Assembly (NCBI RefSeq): GCF_000004825.1
Contig: NW_008805063.1
Span: 310,857 to 374,856 of the forward strand
DNA length: 64,000 bases
Direction of reading: 5' to 3'
From: Heterostelium album PN500
Lineage: Eukaryota; Evosea; Eumycetozoa; Acytosteliales; Acytosteliaceae
Both the position numbers and the translations under genes were made by a program. The notes under the pieces were generated by a model. That model was given only the letters and a program-made list of their open reading frames with translations, had not been told where the DNA came from and searched no databases. The stretch's first letter is position 1; each line of letters starts with the position of its first letter. Positions 12,705-25,056 of the stretch are shown in pieces.

Positions 12705-12762
<58 letters not shown>

Positions 12763-12849
12763 AAAATCAAAATAATAATAGTATAGTTTACTTTGCCAAA
12801 TAATTAGTTATTAGTTGAAAAAAAAAAAAAAAGAGTTATTGTATTACTT
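12441..12849. other. Intergenic, holds a GTT microsatellite
   Basis: AT-rich gap between two minus-strand genes, with the (GTT)19 array described separately and A/T homopolymers. No gene seen. Confidence 0.6.
12706..12762. repeat. (GTT)19 microsatellite
   Basis: Nineteen uninterrupted GTT units directly visible, outside any coding frame I can support. The same triplet on the minus strand (AAC) is the common Asn-codon repeat of dictyostelid genes, but here it lies between genes. Confidence 0.95.
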
Positions 12850-14660
12850 TTATTCTATTTGATTCGTTTTTTGTTGTTGATATTTAAGTTTACGTTTTGC
12901 TTTTCTTTCATTTTGTGCTTCTGTTCTAAATTTAAAACGAGTGGGATCCCATGGATGATCGGGATATATAAATACTAACGATCGGATTAAAGAATGATAT
13001 TGTGGGTGGTTTGCGTAGAACTGATTCAATTGATTACTGGTGATATCATACCATTGATCCAACTCTGTTATACCGATCGATTGTCCAAAGACCTCGATTT
13101 CATGAATCTTTAGTTCCTTTTTGTACTTTGGGTTCTTTATGGGTAGGTGTTGGAATCGTGTGATATCCCATTCATAGCGGTTGTTTGGCTTGCTCGCATA
13201 GTAGTGCGAGATGAACGTTGGCAAACAGCGGAGTGCTGCAAACAGTCGCGGTTCGATGACGGTTGCAGGCAGTGCGTACCAGTCGTCGGGTGAACCGATG
13301 GAGAACTCCTGAGCGAACCAATCCAAGTAGTGCTCCAGGAATTGATCGACTCTGAACCATTGGTCGTAGTGAGTAAACATCCATGGTTTCAACTCTAGTT
13401 CCGGTAGCTGTTGAATGATCGTTCGGAATATACAGACTCTGGTGGAAGCATGACTTTCCATCTCGGCGAGGCACTGCACGAGCGCCTGAGAACTGTCCGC
13501 ATGCGGATCAAAGTCGTACAACGAGAAACTCTCATCCGCCAAGAGATCATCTAATAGTGCACGGAATTTACTCATAACCGAACTGACACGTACTCTCCAC
13601 GAATGATGTAGTCGATCGTGTTGGAAGATAGGAATATTGTTGTTGTTGTTGTTGTTACCTTGGTAGTTACCGTAGGAATCGAAACGATAGATGTTGTTCA
13701 AGTAGAGTGCAAGATCGTTGTTGTATGAATGTCTGAGTAGTTTACCGAGTTGTGGGAATGCATTGATGTGGTTGAATGTCACTTGATACCAGTTGTAGGG
13801 ATCGGCCGGATCGAGACCGGCAGTCTCGAGCACCTGGTTCAGGAGCAGACGTTGGTGTGCTTTATGCTGCCAGAAATTCGCTTGAGATCTCGCAAACTTT
13901 GTTATATCCCATTTATATTCGGGAAAGTTGTTTATCACACAGAGTGCTGCCGATTGATGATTCTGTCTTAGCAAGCCATCGCCTTGATTATCACTTATCT
14001 TCTTAACAGTCAATCTATACCAATCTTCCATTGAAAAGAAATCTAATTTACTGAATAATAATAATCAAGTTAATTTAGTTTAGTTAGATTTTGTTAATTC
14101 CTATTATTCTTCTTCTTTTTAACGACTACTACAACTACTACTCACTCGAATATATATTCCAAGTAATCAACTTGATCTTCTTTTGACCATCTTGAGGGAT
14201 CGGATGGTACTGGTTTGTTTAGTTGTTTGATTAGATTGGATGTCTCTTTGATGAGTGATTGCAGCTTCTTTCTCTCTCTACTGATGGGATTGACAATCTC
14301 GTGACCGAGAATGTCTTTAACTGCCGAGTTGATTGGTTGAGGGTTGTTACTGTCATCATTCGAAACTATAGATTCGAATTTATCATCATCGAATCCAAGA
14401 TCTATAAATTCTTCATCTATTTCTTCTATATTCTTCTTTGGTCTTCTTTTTGGTTTATTTACTTCTGTTGTTTTTGTTGTTGTTGTTGTTGTCGTGGTTG
14501 TCGCAAAATATTGATTTTTAATTGTTAATCCATTATTCAAACTAATATTGTTGTTAAAATAACTAAAATTTAAACTACTACTACTACTATTACTATTACA
14601 TCTAAATATATTGAATGAACGACTCGCTATATTATTGGTACGACATATATATTTGAACAT
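12850..14660 (-). CDS. WY-repeat protein, possibly mitochondrial
   Basis: Two exons, 14660-14146 and 14050-12850, give 571 residues. The first about 60 residues are Arg/Ser/Asn-rich with few acidic residues (MFKYICRTNNIASRSFNIFR), consistent with a mitochondrial presequence. A Thr run and a Lys/Arg patch follow. Exon 2 contains at least three copies of a repeat with the pattern WY-x-(V/I)T...(F/Y)P...(K/H/R)W(D)...F: EDWYRLTVKKI to EYKWDITKF, YNWYQVTFNHI, and DQWYDITSNQL to DHPWDPTRF. Similar WY/YP..W repeats occur in some eukaryotic organellar proteins, but I cannot assign a function. Start chosen as the first ATG; the intron keeps frame exactly. Confidence 0.75.
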
Positions 14661-14810
14661 ATTGTTTTAAACCAATATAAATGTCCAATTTGTTTTGGTC
14701 ATCTTGATTTTTTGCATTTTAAAAAAAAAAAAAGTTAAATTAAAGAATTTAAAACAAGATAACAATAGAAATGATAATTTAGTTGGTTTCACAGTTAATG
14801 ATTTAATCTT

Positions 14811-17800
14811 TTATTCACTCTTTTTAGATGTAACAGATTTTCTTTGTTTCTTTGGCGGTGTTCTATTTTTAGTTGATTTAGATTTTGATGTTTTCTTTTT
14901 CTTTGATTGAGTATCACTATCAAGTTCCTCTTCATCTTCTTCTTCCTCTTCTTCATCTTCATTTACATTCTCTTTTCTTTTGTTTGATCTCTTTTTACTC
15001 TTTTCATTGTTTTCTTTCTTCTTTTCCTTCTCTTTTTCTTTTTCTTTTTCTTTAATCTTTTCTTTCTCTTTCTTCTTTTCTTTTTCTTTACTCTTTTCTT
15101 TCTCTTTCTCTTTCTCTTTTTTCTTCTCTTTATCTGTCTTATTATTATTATTATCATTACTCTTGTCTACATTGATATCACCCAAATCAATATCTTTTGG
15201 ACCATCCATATCAATATCCTTTGGTCCATCGATCATGTCAATATCTTTTGGGCCATCCATATCAATATCGATATCCTTTGGACCATCTAAACTATCTTGA
15301 TTAACACCATTATTAATACCGTCATCATTGTCGAAAAGTAAATTGAAATCATCAAAACCTTCATCATCATCATCATTTGATTTCTGTGATTTTCTTTTGG
15401 TTGGAGTTGTTGTCTTTTTCGATGGAGTTGTTGTCTTTTTAGTTGGAGTTGATCTTTTGGTTGGTATTCTTTTTCGGCTGATACTACTGCTACTTGCAAT
15501 TCTAGGTATTGATTGTCCACCCTTTTGACTGATCAATCGATCGATAGCTTCAGTCAGCCTCTTACTCTTGAACTTTGTTGGAATGGCATTGGCCGATGCC
15601 GTCTTTCCACTTGTTATCGCTCTGTCATCGGCATTGTTAGATGGCTGCGTAGAGTTGTTCAACCTTAGTATTGGCAAGAGTATATTGTCAACCTTTAGCT
15701 TATCCCAACCAAACTTGTCACGAGTCAGCTTCCTAAGTGAATCTAAATCCGGACAACTCCAAGTAAATTCCTCACTAGACAGATTGACATCGGGACTTTG
15801 GAATGCCAACCTAACTTGTTCCGACGGGAAAGAATCCGGTAACTTTATATTCTTCAACAATGTCTTGAATCTATATCTTTCTTCATTAAAGATATCTAAA
15901 TCTTCATCGTTTTCATCCTTATCTTTATCTCCATCTTTATCTTTATCTCGACTACTCTTCTTTCCACTTCCATAATCTTTTCTAATGAACTTGGCAAACT
16001 CCTCGAGAGTATCAAACTCACTGATGATCTCCATTGCATTGACAATACCAATACCCTTGACACCGGCAGTGTAATCACAGCCGAGTAGCATCGCCAAGTT
16101 GATAAGATCGTCACGATTCACCCCGATCGTTTTCTCGATGTCGGACATACAGTATTTCTCTGGCTGCTGAAAGAGATGACGGTACACCACCATATCACTC
16201 GATTTGCCAAACAACAGGGTATCGCTATCCTCCGTTACGACACCATCGATCAGCCCGAGAGCAAACAGCTCTGCACACTGTGCCTCTGCTTCCGTCGGTG
16301 ACGTTATGAACGGTATGCCAAACAACGAGAGCAGGTCATGACATTCTCTGAGAATATCGTCGTCTATCGTCTTGATACTCTTGATTTGCTGTAGTATCTG
16401 TCGGGATGAACTGATTTTCTCCAACTCTAGTTCCTTGTCGAGTGTCTCTGCTTCCTTCGATGTGAAATACTCAAAGATAGGTTTGGTCTTACTCCTAGCG
16501 GCATTGTCTTCCTCCAACTTTCTCAACCTCTCTTCCTCCTTGTAGTTTCTCAACTCTAAACTATTAAACTTTGGTGCATTGATAACAACTCCATCATCTC
16601 TAACAAAAACCTCTCCATTATTATTATTATTATCTATGTCAATATTGTTATTATTATTATTATCATCATTATTATTTACACTTGTATCATTATCGTTATC
16701 GTTATCGTTATTATTATTTTCATCGTTAACATCAAATATATCTATATCATCAAACTTTGATTTTTGTTTTGTTGTAGAAGTTGTTGTAGTTGTGGTTGTT
16801 GTATTATTATTATTATTATTTACAAATTCGTCTATGTCATCCTCATGTAGATGATTATTTACATTTTCATTATTAAGATTATGTTTTCTCTTAATCTCAT
16901 TGATCGCTTTATCTATATCTAATATTGGTTGATAAACTTTTTTGTTACTATCAATATTACAATTATCATTGTTATTTTTAGAGTTATTATTATTATTAAT
17001 ATTGCTTTGTGTACTACTATTACTATCATCTTGGCTATTGACATTAAAAATACTGTCATCTTGAATGTTACCATCACTACTACTTAAATTATCCTTCTTA
17101 ATAGTGTTGTTGTTGTTGTTATTTTGCTTGATTGGTTTATCATCTTGACTATTATTATTACTATTATTGTTATTTATTATTTTGAATGATGATTGAGCAG
17201 TTGATATGGTTGTTGGTTTAGATGGTGATTTAGTAGTTGTTGTTTTATTATTCTTAAAACTATCTTTTTCATCATTGTCAATGATTCTTTGATTGAAATC
17301 TGGAATGTCATCATCATCACTATCAATGATTCTCTGATTGAAATCTGGTATGTCATCATTATTGTCATAGCTATTGTTATTGTTATTATCATTATCATCA
17401 ATAGTTTGATAATTATTATTATTTTTACCAAGGTCAATATCTACATCGTCATAGCTGTTATTATTGTTTCCTGAATAGTCAGATTGATCACTATCTCTTA
17501 TATTCTTCTTCTTTACGGAACCAAACAATTCATCCAAAAGATTTCTCTTTGAACTGCTATCGACATGATCTACTACTTCTTCATCACCATAATAAACACC
17601 ACTACTTCCACTTCCAAACATTGATTTACTGTTGGTTGGTGTAAGTTGTAATCTTGACGAACTGCTTGGTGAAGAAGAAGAAGATGATGATGATAATAAT
17701 GAACTTCTAGTGGTTGTTGTCGTTGTCGTTGTCGTTGTCTTTGGCGGTGTAGTTGGTGTTGGAGGTGGTGTAGTAGACGTAGTTGTCACCACCTTTGATT

Positions 17801-19439
17801 TCGGTTCCAAGAATGACTTCCTATTAATCATCATCTCCAACTTTGAATACATATCTGACTTGTCAACAACTAATGATTGTGCTGATGACTTGTTGTTATT
17901 TAAATTATTTGCACTTATTTGATTTAATATACTTGTTATTGGTTGTTTTTTATTACTATTACTATTACTATTATTATTATTATCATTATCATTTGAAAAT
18001 GGTGATGTTGAATCATAATGTATTGATTGAGATGGTTGTTTCTTTGATTTAGGTGATATACTTGTAGCTCCACTTGATATTCTTCCACTCAATGAATTTG
18101 GTTTCAAAGGTGTTGAGAATGGTGTGTTTGATTGTGAGTTGTTATTACCCATGCTCTTTGAAGGTGTAGGTGTTTTATGTAACATAAATACAGTGTCACC
18201 ATCAGTACTGACACCCTTGACTTCAGATTGCATATGTTCTCTAACTTCATTGATCTTTCTCGTTAGTTTACCTTTCTCCAGTAGACTACCGATTTGATGT
18301 TTTGAAAAGTCAATCGGTGTCTTTTTATTATTATTATTATTATTAATAATAGATAATAATGTTAATTAATATCTTATTGTTATAGTTTTATATATAACAT
18401 ACTTTTGGTGGAGTTAATAATGATAGTTTATCTTGTAACTTCTTCTCTTGTTTCATTTGACTGAGAACTTCAATCTGTATGTCTTCCGGTAGTTGACTGA
18501 ATACTTGTTGATCGATCTCGTCAGAGTTGAAATTATGAACAAACTGTGACTCATATTCACCAATAAAGTTATCATCTTCAATCATAAACACTCTCTCCAC
18601 ATTTCTAATATCATTATTATTATTTATATAATCATCGTCTGAATCATCTTCAATTTGAAATACATTATTATTATTATTGTTAAAACTATCTATATCTATA
18701 CTATTATTATTATTATTTTTATTATTGTTACTATTGTTGTTTTTGTTGTTGTTGTTGAATAGTTTATCAATAATATCTTTTGATGGTAAAGTTTGTTGAG
18801 AGATATTGGTATGATCGATGCTGTCGTAATCAATTATCTCAAGATCACTATCGACTTCATCTTCTTTGTCAAAGTCATAGGTGTCACCGCCTGCCTCCTG
18901 ATGATCCAAGTCGTTGAACAGATGATCGAATTGCTGCTCATCGATAATACCTCTAGATTTGTTGATCTGTGCTTTTATTGTCTTTAGCAATACCATCTTT
19001 CTTTGATTTTTCTCCAACTGTGCCAATGAATTCTCTCTTCTCTTTCTTCTTTCATTCTTTATTATTTAATAAATATATATATTAATAAATACAGTTGTTA
19101 CGATATCGTACCTTTTTGTTTAAATAATAATAATAATAATAATAATTTTGATCAAAATATATATATATAACATACGATTGTTCTTTGTTTTAAATATGGT
19201 ATATTACCATCGAATACGAATATCGGTTTTATTCTATGTTGTAGTAGTTTACATATTCTCCAAAAGAAACCCAAGAGATGTGCATTCTCTGCGGGGTCAC
19301 CTCGACTGTCTTTGAATGCCCTTATGAAAGAATGAATCCAAATCGATGCATCAATAGCAAGTGTTTGACCTTCAAGATCTCTAAGTTCAACATAACTACC
19401 AGATGGTTGTACCAATTCCCAAAGTTTTGGTACTCCCAT
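14811..19439 (-). CDS. xpg: XPG/ERCC5 DNA-repair endonuclease
   Basis: Three exons, 19439-19176, 19056-18403, 18320-14811, give 1475 residues. XPG makes the 3' incision in nucleotide excision repair and supports TFIIH. The XPG-N domain starts at residue 1 (MGVPKLWELVQPSG, then LAIDASIWIHSF and FVFDGNIPYLK). XPG-I follows a long spacer at about residue 965-1040 with FITSPTEAEAQCAEL and TEDSDTLLFG, which carry the catalytic acids. The helix-hairpin region LLGCDYTAGVKGIGI follows. The roughly 650-residue spacer is Asn/Asp/Ser-rich, includes a tandem DDIPDFNQRIID unit, and has UIM-like residues in exon 2 (EDIQIEVLSQM). The C-terminus has four copies of a DGPKDID unit, then a Lys/Glu-rich tail with basic, nuclear-localisation-like patches. 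Confidence 0.95.
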
Positions 19440-19867
19440 ATCTATAAAATATGAATATTACAGTTAAAACTATAACAAATAAAGTATAAAAAAAAAATCT
19501 GACTTTTGTTTTTTTCAAAAGAAATCAAAGTTATGAAATTCCAAGAAAAGCTAGTCTTATAACTTATAGTTTAAATCAATTTATTAATTAAAGAATAAGT
19601 AGATCCAAAAGATATTTAAAAAATAGTTTCTTAAAGAAGTTTAAAAATATAATATTATCTTTATAACTTTTTTTTCTATTTTGTTTATTTCTGAGAAATA
19701 AATTGTTGATCATGTCTGTACTTTTAAAAATTGAAACAATAGTTTTAGATAGTAATATTTCACCAAAACTAAAAAACAATAAATCGATGAAGTTGTTTTT
19801 AAAATTATAAATTTATTAAGTATGAAATAATTTTAAAGTAGGTTGTTTTTTATTGTTCTTGTTTCTT
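19440..19867. other. Intergenic gap
   Basis: AT-rich DNA between the start of the XPG gene and the 3' end of the next minus-strand gene. A 63-codon open frame at 19588-19779 is Phe/Leu/Ile/Lys-rich and looks like chance. Confidence 0.5.
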
Positions 19868-20346
19868 TTACAATAAAAACAATGTCGTCAATGCTAATAA
19901 GATAATCGAAAGTGAAGGTAAGAGATGATTGGTCGATGATACACAGAAAAAGTTTAGACCAGTTTGTTTTCCTGCATTCTCTCCTGTCAGTGCATTGATA
20001 CAGATATCTTTGTTTCTGCATCCAAAGCAAGTGGAAATGACATTGGGATTATCTTTTTGGGTTTGAAGCAAACAACCACAGCATGTGTATCCTGGCTCCA
20101 AACAATATTGAGAACAAACTGTCTTATTTGTTTTATCTGTATCTGTATATGTCATACCACAAGGTGATCCTCTACCAACACATGAATTACATTCTGGTGG
20201 AACATACTTGAATAAAATAAAATTAGTTAATTTGATCAAATTATTATAATAATATTTATTTAAAAATATAAACTTACAGATTCTACAAAATTGAAAATAA
20301 ATAAACTTAAAATTAAAACTACTAAAGTTGTATTTATTTTATTCAT
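19868..20346 (-). CDS. Small Cys-rich secreted protein, probably GPI-anchored
   Basis: Two exons, 20346-20278 and 20206-19868, give 135 residues. Exon 1 alone encodes a signal peptide (MNKINTTLVVLILSLFIFNF). The middle contains about 13 cysteines in motifs such as PPECNSCVGRGSPCG, YTCCGC and STCFGCRNKD. The C-terminus is a short hydrophobic tail preceded by SSTN, the layout of a GPI-anchor signal. Short Cys-rich GPI proteins are common on dictyostelid cell surfaces. I do not recognise the exact family and assign no function. Confidence 0.7.
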
Positions 20347-21490
20347 TTCTTATATTTATCTTTTATCTATATAATTTTTTATATATCTTAATATTTTATT
20401 ATTACTTTTTACAGTGTACTTATGTTTTCTATTAAATATTCTCTTCTCTTCTCTTCAATTTTATATTGTTATTAAATAATTTAAATTTAAATTATACAAA
20501 AATAACTAAACCACTAAATAAACTAGGTTTAAAATGTTATTAATACTAATTGATATAAATAGTTTACTCTTGGGTAATTGTTATTTTATTATTATTAAAA
20601 TAATATGGTAATTTTTATAATTCTACGATTATAAATTGATGGAAATTAAATCAATTACTATACTCATCGAACTATTTGAAAATCTGAGGTTAAAAAGAGG
20701 TCAATTCAATCACTAACTAGTGTTGTTAAATTTGATTGACAATAGATAACACAATACAATTGTTTAGTGTGTATTTATATAAAAAGTTGAGTGAGTATTT
20801 GTTTTTAGTTGTTTTTTGTACTGTGTGTCTGAACTATACTAATTAGAAATTCTCATTAATACAGTCTATCTTAATCCATTTTAATAATAATAAAAAACAA
20901 ACAAACCAACCACAATAAAAAAGTTGAAAACCAATAATCAATATATAACATTTTCATCAAATACACACAACACACACAGAATCATTTATTTTATTTTTCT
21001 CTGTCACTCCCCACATTGAAATTTTATATGAATGATATTACCACGCAACAACAAAATCATTCTAATTCTTTTTATTAAGTGAGTTGAAATATTGGTCCAC
21101 ACTAATTAAAATGATTAAAAATTTTATAGTTTTTTTTTTAATATTTACTTTTTTTTTTAGTACAAATAAATTAAATAATTGAAGTGATTAGAAAGAAAGA
21201 AGATCATTCATAATTTGTATTAATTTATTTATTTTTTTCATTTTATTTTGATCAATCTCAATCGAAGGTCAAAATAGGGTTGTAATATCAGGTTGTATTT
21301 CTCACCTAATTATTTGAAAAACAAGAATAAATCTCGGTTATTATTACAAAAAAAAAAAAATCTAAATTGATAATTCTTTTTTAATAATTAAAGATAGAGA
21401 AAATTGAAGATCTATTAATAAATCAGTATTGATTCTACTATATAAAGATAAAAAACATTAAAGATTAACTTTTAGAGTAATGGTATTTAT
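20347..21490. other. 1.1 kb intergenic region
   Basis: Very AT-rich; homopolymers of A and T, and CACACA-type runs near 20965. No open frame or RNA gene that I can support. Confidence 0.6.
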
Positions 21491-22116
21491 TTATTTTAGT
21501 TGTTTTCTAAGTTCAATTTCAAACTCTTTAGCTTTGATTCTCTCTTCCAAGTTCAATAGTAGATCAAGTGTATCTTTTATAACAATAGATTGTATTTGAT
21601 CCAATGTAGCGTCTATGTTGATTTCATTTTTGTTGACTCTAACCTTATAGTTAAGAAGGCTAGTGAGTAGGTCGTCTACCAACGGTAATATATGACCGTT
21701 CAGCAAATTACCCAACTCATTGGTTAATAGAGTTGCACCTTCGTTATGTGTGAGATTTCCTAGCAATCGACCAACAGCTTTCAGTAGATCGTCCACTGTT
21801 TGACCCAAATTAACATTTAAAGCGTGCTCTTTGAAATTAACCAGATGTCCCAGAACATCCCCAAGACCATGTAGTAAATCTGTCAAAAAATTTGGTTTTG
21901 TCTTGCTTGCTGATTCTCTTACAGTTGGTTGTTTTACATCATTTTCTTGGTTATCATTTATCTAAAAACAAATTATTATTGATTAATATTATTTCTACTA
22001 GTAAAATTAAGAATTCATATGTTTGTTTTTTTTTAAATATAGATATATACTTTGATTGTTCCATAAACCAAATTTGTAAAAATTATAAGTAAAAGTAGAA
22101 AAACAATTTTTTTCAT
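21491..22116 (-). CDS. Secreted helical protein, paralogue A of a tandem pair
   Basis: Two exons, 22116-22051 and 21961-21491, give 178 residues. The first 19-20 residues are a signal peptide (MKKIVFLLLLIIFTNLVYG). The mature part is almost entirely amphipathic helix with many Leu and Asn and no cysteine. It aligns by eye with the neighbouring gene at 22405-23081: both share a GNL-x-HN motif, an LLN-rich helix, NK...ATL and a QIQ/QMQQI segment. The intron splits both genes just after the signal peptide, supporting a tandem duplication. Function unknown. Confidence 0.7.
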
Positions 22117-22404
22117 TTTATCTGAGAATAAATATTATATAAAAGTAGAGAACAACATATAGAACAAATAAATAAAAAGAATGAAAATAATATGAAAAAT
22201 AGATAAATTAATTTATTTAATTAAAAAAATGAATAAATATGAGTAAATATTTATTAATAAATAAAAAATTAATTAAAATATGAAATCTTCTTTTTGAATT
22301 AGAATTTCAAAATATTTATTAACATTTAAAAATAATTAATAGGTGATGTGGTTCTTGTTGAAAAAATTCAATTGGTAATAGAATTTAGATACTTCGGATT
22401 GGAT

Positions 22405-23081
22405 CTATTGAGCTTGAGTGGAGTCTCTTTCCAAGATTTCGTTAACTGAAAGAAGGAATTTGGAGACCTCTTCGTCCATAATTTGTTGCATTTGAGCAAC
22501 GATGACAGATGGCTCAACCAAGGTGGCCTTGTTGATGTGGACAACGTTACCCAATGGGGTCTTTCCGAGAAGAGAGTTCAAGAGGTTGGAGATGGAATCA
22601 ACGAGTTTACCCTTCAAGGAGTTGACGAGGGCAACTAAACGGTTGGCAATCTCTGGGTTGTGGATGAGGTTACCGAGAGCACCGGCAACTGGCTTGATCA
22701 AGTTTTCTACCAATTGGTCGACACCAATGTGGACAGTTCCCTTTGGATCCCTGGAAACGACACCGTTTAAGAGATTTCCGAGGAGATCCTTAATGTTTGC
22801 ACCGATGGCTGGGAGATTGGAGAGGAGACCTTCGGCATCATCAATTTCATATAATTGTTTATTACGATAGTTTCTGATAAGTCTAACTAATTCAGCAATT
22901 TCAGCATTAGTTGGTTCTTGTTGGAAAGTGGCCTATCAAAAAATAAAAAGAAAGAAAAATAAGAATAATAAAATTAATTAAATATGTATTTCTCCAAATA
23001 TATAAATAGAATGACAATATTTACCATAGCACTTGTGGCCATCATAAACAATACCAAAACGGCAAATAATTTAGTATTCAT
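22405..23081 (-). CDS. Secreted helical protein, paralogue B of a tandem pair
   Basis: Two exons, 23081-23025 and 22932-22405, give 194 residues. A signal peptide (MNTKLFAVLVLFMMATSA) is followed by a helical mature protein ending TQAQ. Codons are strongly biased to C-ending forms (AAC, CTC, ATC, GTC), unlike paralogue A, suggesting high expression. Shares helix order and intron position with the gene at 21491-22116. Function unknown; I cannot name the family. Confidence 0.72.
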
Positions 23082-23897
23082 TTTATATATTTTATAGAAT
23101 ATTTATTAGAAACAAACAATGATGAATGAATGAGAAATGAAAGAAACTGTTCCTTTATATAATGAAAAGTAATTCATGATTGAAATTATTATATTAAATA
23201 AAATAAATTGTAATTGTTATCATTATAAATATTTACACCACCTCATTGTCATTATATATGATCAAGAAATAAAAAAAATTATAAATTTTATACAAATGAT
23301 ATATACTTATATAAAAGTTCAAGTATAGTATGAAATTAGTATTATTCATTGTTGGGTGGGTCAATGATATGACCACCAAGATTTTTGTTTTTCATACTTT
23401 ACAGCGACAATTGGTGTGTATCATTTGATTAAAAAGTGATTATGATTATATTTACATAGGGGTGTTTTATTTTTTGTTCATTTTTTGTGTCACAAAAAAT
23501 GATTTATGATCATATGACTGATTGTGAACATCTGTACTATCATATATTTAGACTAAAAAAAATAAAAAAAACATTATCCTTTTCTGTTACAAGTGTTCAT
23601 GATACAATACTATGAGTTGGTAATATGAAATAAATTAATGAATAGAGTTGTAACAAATAAACAATTGTATTTTGATATGAATTAAAAAAAAGATCAGATT
23701 TAACAATATGATAATATGAAAGGACGATATCAAATTTTTTAAAGAAAAATTTAAATGTTATTAAGAAATTATTATTATTATAAAAAAAATGTTGGACCAC
23801 TCATTAGCATAATTTATGAAATTATACAAATTTGATATTATTTGAGTTCTATGGATCAGTGATCAATAAAAAATGGATTGTAAATAAATTTATTTAT
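23082..23897. other. Intergenic region
   Basis: AT-rich; short G+C-richer patch around 23350-23430 (GTTGGGTGGGTCAATG), which may be a promoter element for the minus-strand gene at 23081. No gene seen. Confidence 0.5.
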
Positions 23898-24798
23898 TTA
23901 CTCTTCATTTAATGTTTGTAAATGTAAACTTTCAGTTGGAGTATTAAGATATTGTAATACATCATTAATGAATTTTTGAGCAAATTCAAGATCATTATAG
24001 ATTTCTGGATCTGTCAAATCCATATTGAGAGAAACTGCAAGCTCTTCCATATCACGAAGTTCTACTACGTTTTTAGTTGGGAATTTAAATTTGAAAAAGA
24101 ATTCCAGCTATAATAATTGTGAAAGTTTAGCTAATGAAAATCAATTGAATAAAAGAATATTTTCTTTGATAACTTACGAATCCTTTCAAAGCAGAATGTT
24201 CTTTAAAGAATTTGTTGATTGCCTCTAAAAATGGTTGTGAAATATCTCCACCCTTGAGAGCATTAATAATAAAGGAAAGAGTACTTGGCTTGGTTGGTTC
24301 TGGTGTGGCTCCTGGTTTAGTTGGGGTTGGTGCAGAGACTGGTTTATTAGTTGGAACTGGTGTAGTGACCGGTTTAGTAGTTGGAGGAGGAGGTGGTGGA
24401 GTTGGAACTGGAGTGACTGGCTTGGTAGTTGGGATAGATGGTGAAGTAGGAAGTACGGCAGGATTTGTTGGTGGTGATATTGGTGGACTTAAGATAGGAC
24501 CAGTTAAAGTTGGAATCAATTGAACTTGTCCAGACAATCCAGTGAGTGAAGGAAAATTGATTATACCTGTGGTGGTGTGAACAGGAGGTGGAGGTGGTGG
24601 TGGAGTTGGTGGTGGAGTTGGTGGTGGAGTTGGTGGTGGAGGTTTAGTTGGGGCGGGTGGCGAAGTACATTTATGGCCAAAGATGGGAATACAGAAATCA
24701 TTTTCATCTACTTCCTCGCCAACCTTGTTGACTTGATCAGTAGATAAACAAAAATGAATTAAAAATAAAACTAAAAATATTGAATAAATTAATCTCAT
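23898..24798 (-). CDS. Secreted proline/threonine-rich protein
   Basis: Two exons, 24798-24178 and 24107-23898, give 276 residues. A signal peptide (MRLIYSIFLVLFLIHFCLS) precedes a short region with two cysteines, then about 120 residues of Pro/Thr repeats (TPPPTPPP, TKPVTTPVPTNKPV type), likely O-glycosylated or extended. The C-terminal about 100 residues are an ordinary helical domain (STLSFIINALKGGDISQPF onward, ending LHLQTLNEE). The overall plan, signal peptide plus Pro/Thr stalk plus globular end, suits a cell-surface or extracellular-matrix protein. No family recognised. Confidence 0.75.
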
Positions 24799-25056
24799 TT
24801 TTCAATAAGGTCTGAGATTTTGAAATGATTGAAAAAGATTATTTATTCTATTTGTTTATTATCAATTAAATCATAAATAAAATTTTTTTTTTTTTTTGCA
24901 CAGTTATTTTATCAAGTTTATAAATAATTTAAATATCATACCCATCCTGAATAATCATATGACGATGAAACTTCAATACTAGTAAAGAAAAGAAACAAAA
25001 AACAAAAAACAAAAATAGGTAGATATAATGGGTGGTTTATATTAGAATAAAATAAT

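Noticed and set aside
23395-23415. TTACAGCGACAATTGG resembling a class I small RNA motif
   Set aside because: It does not match the known 11-base motif closely and has no terminal stem.
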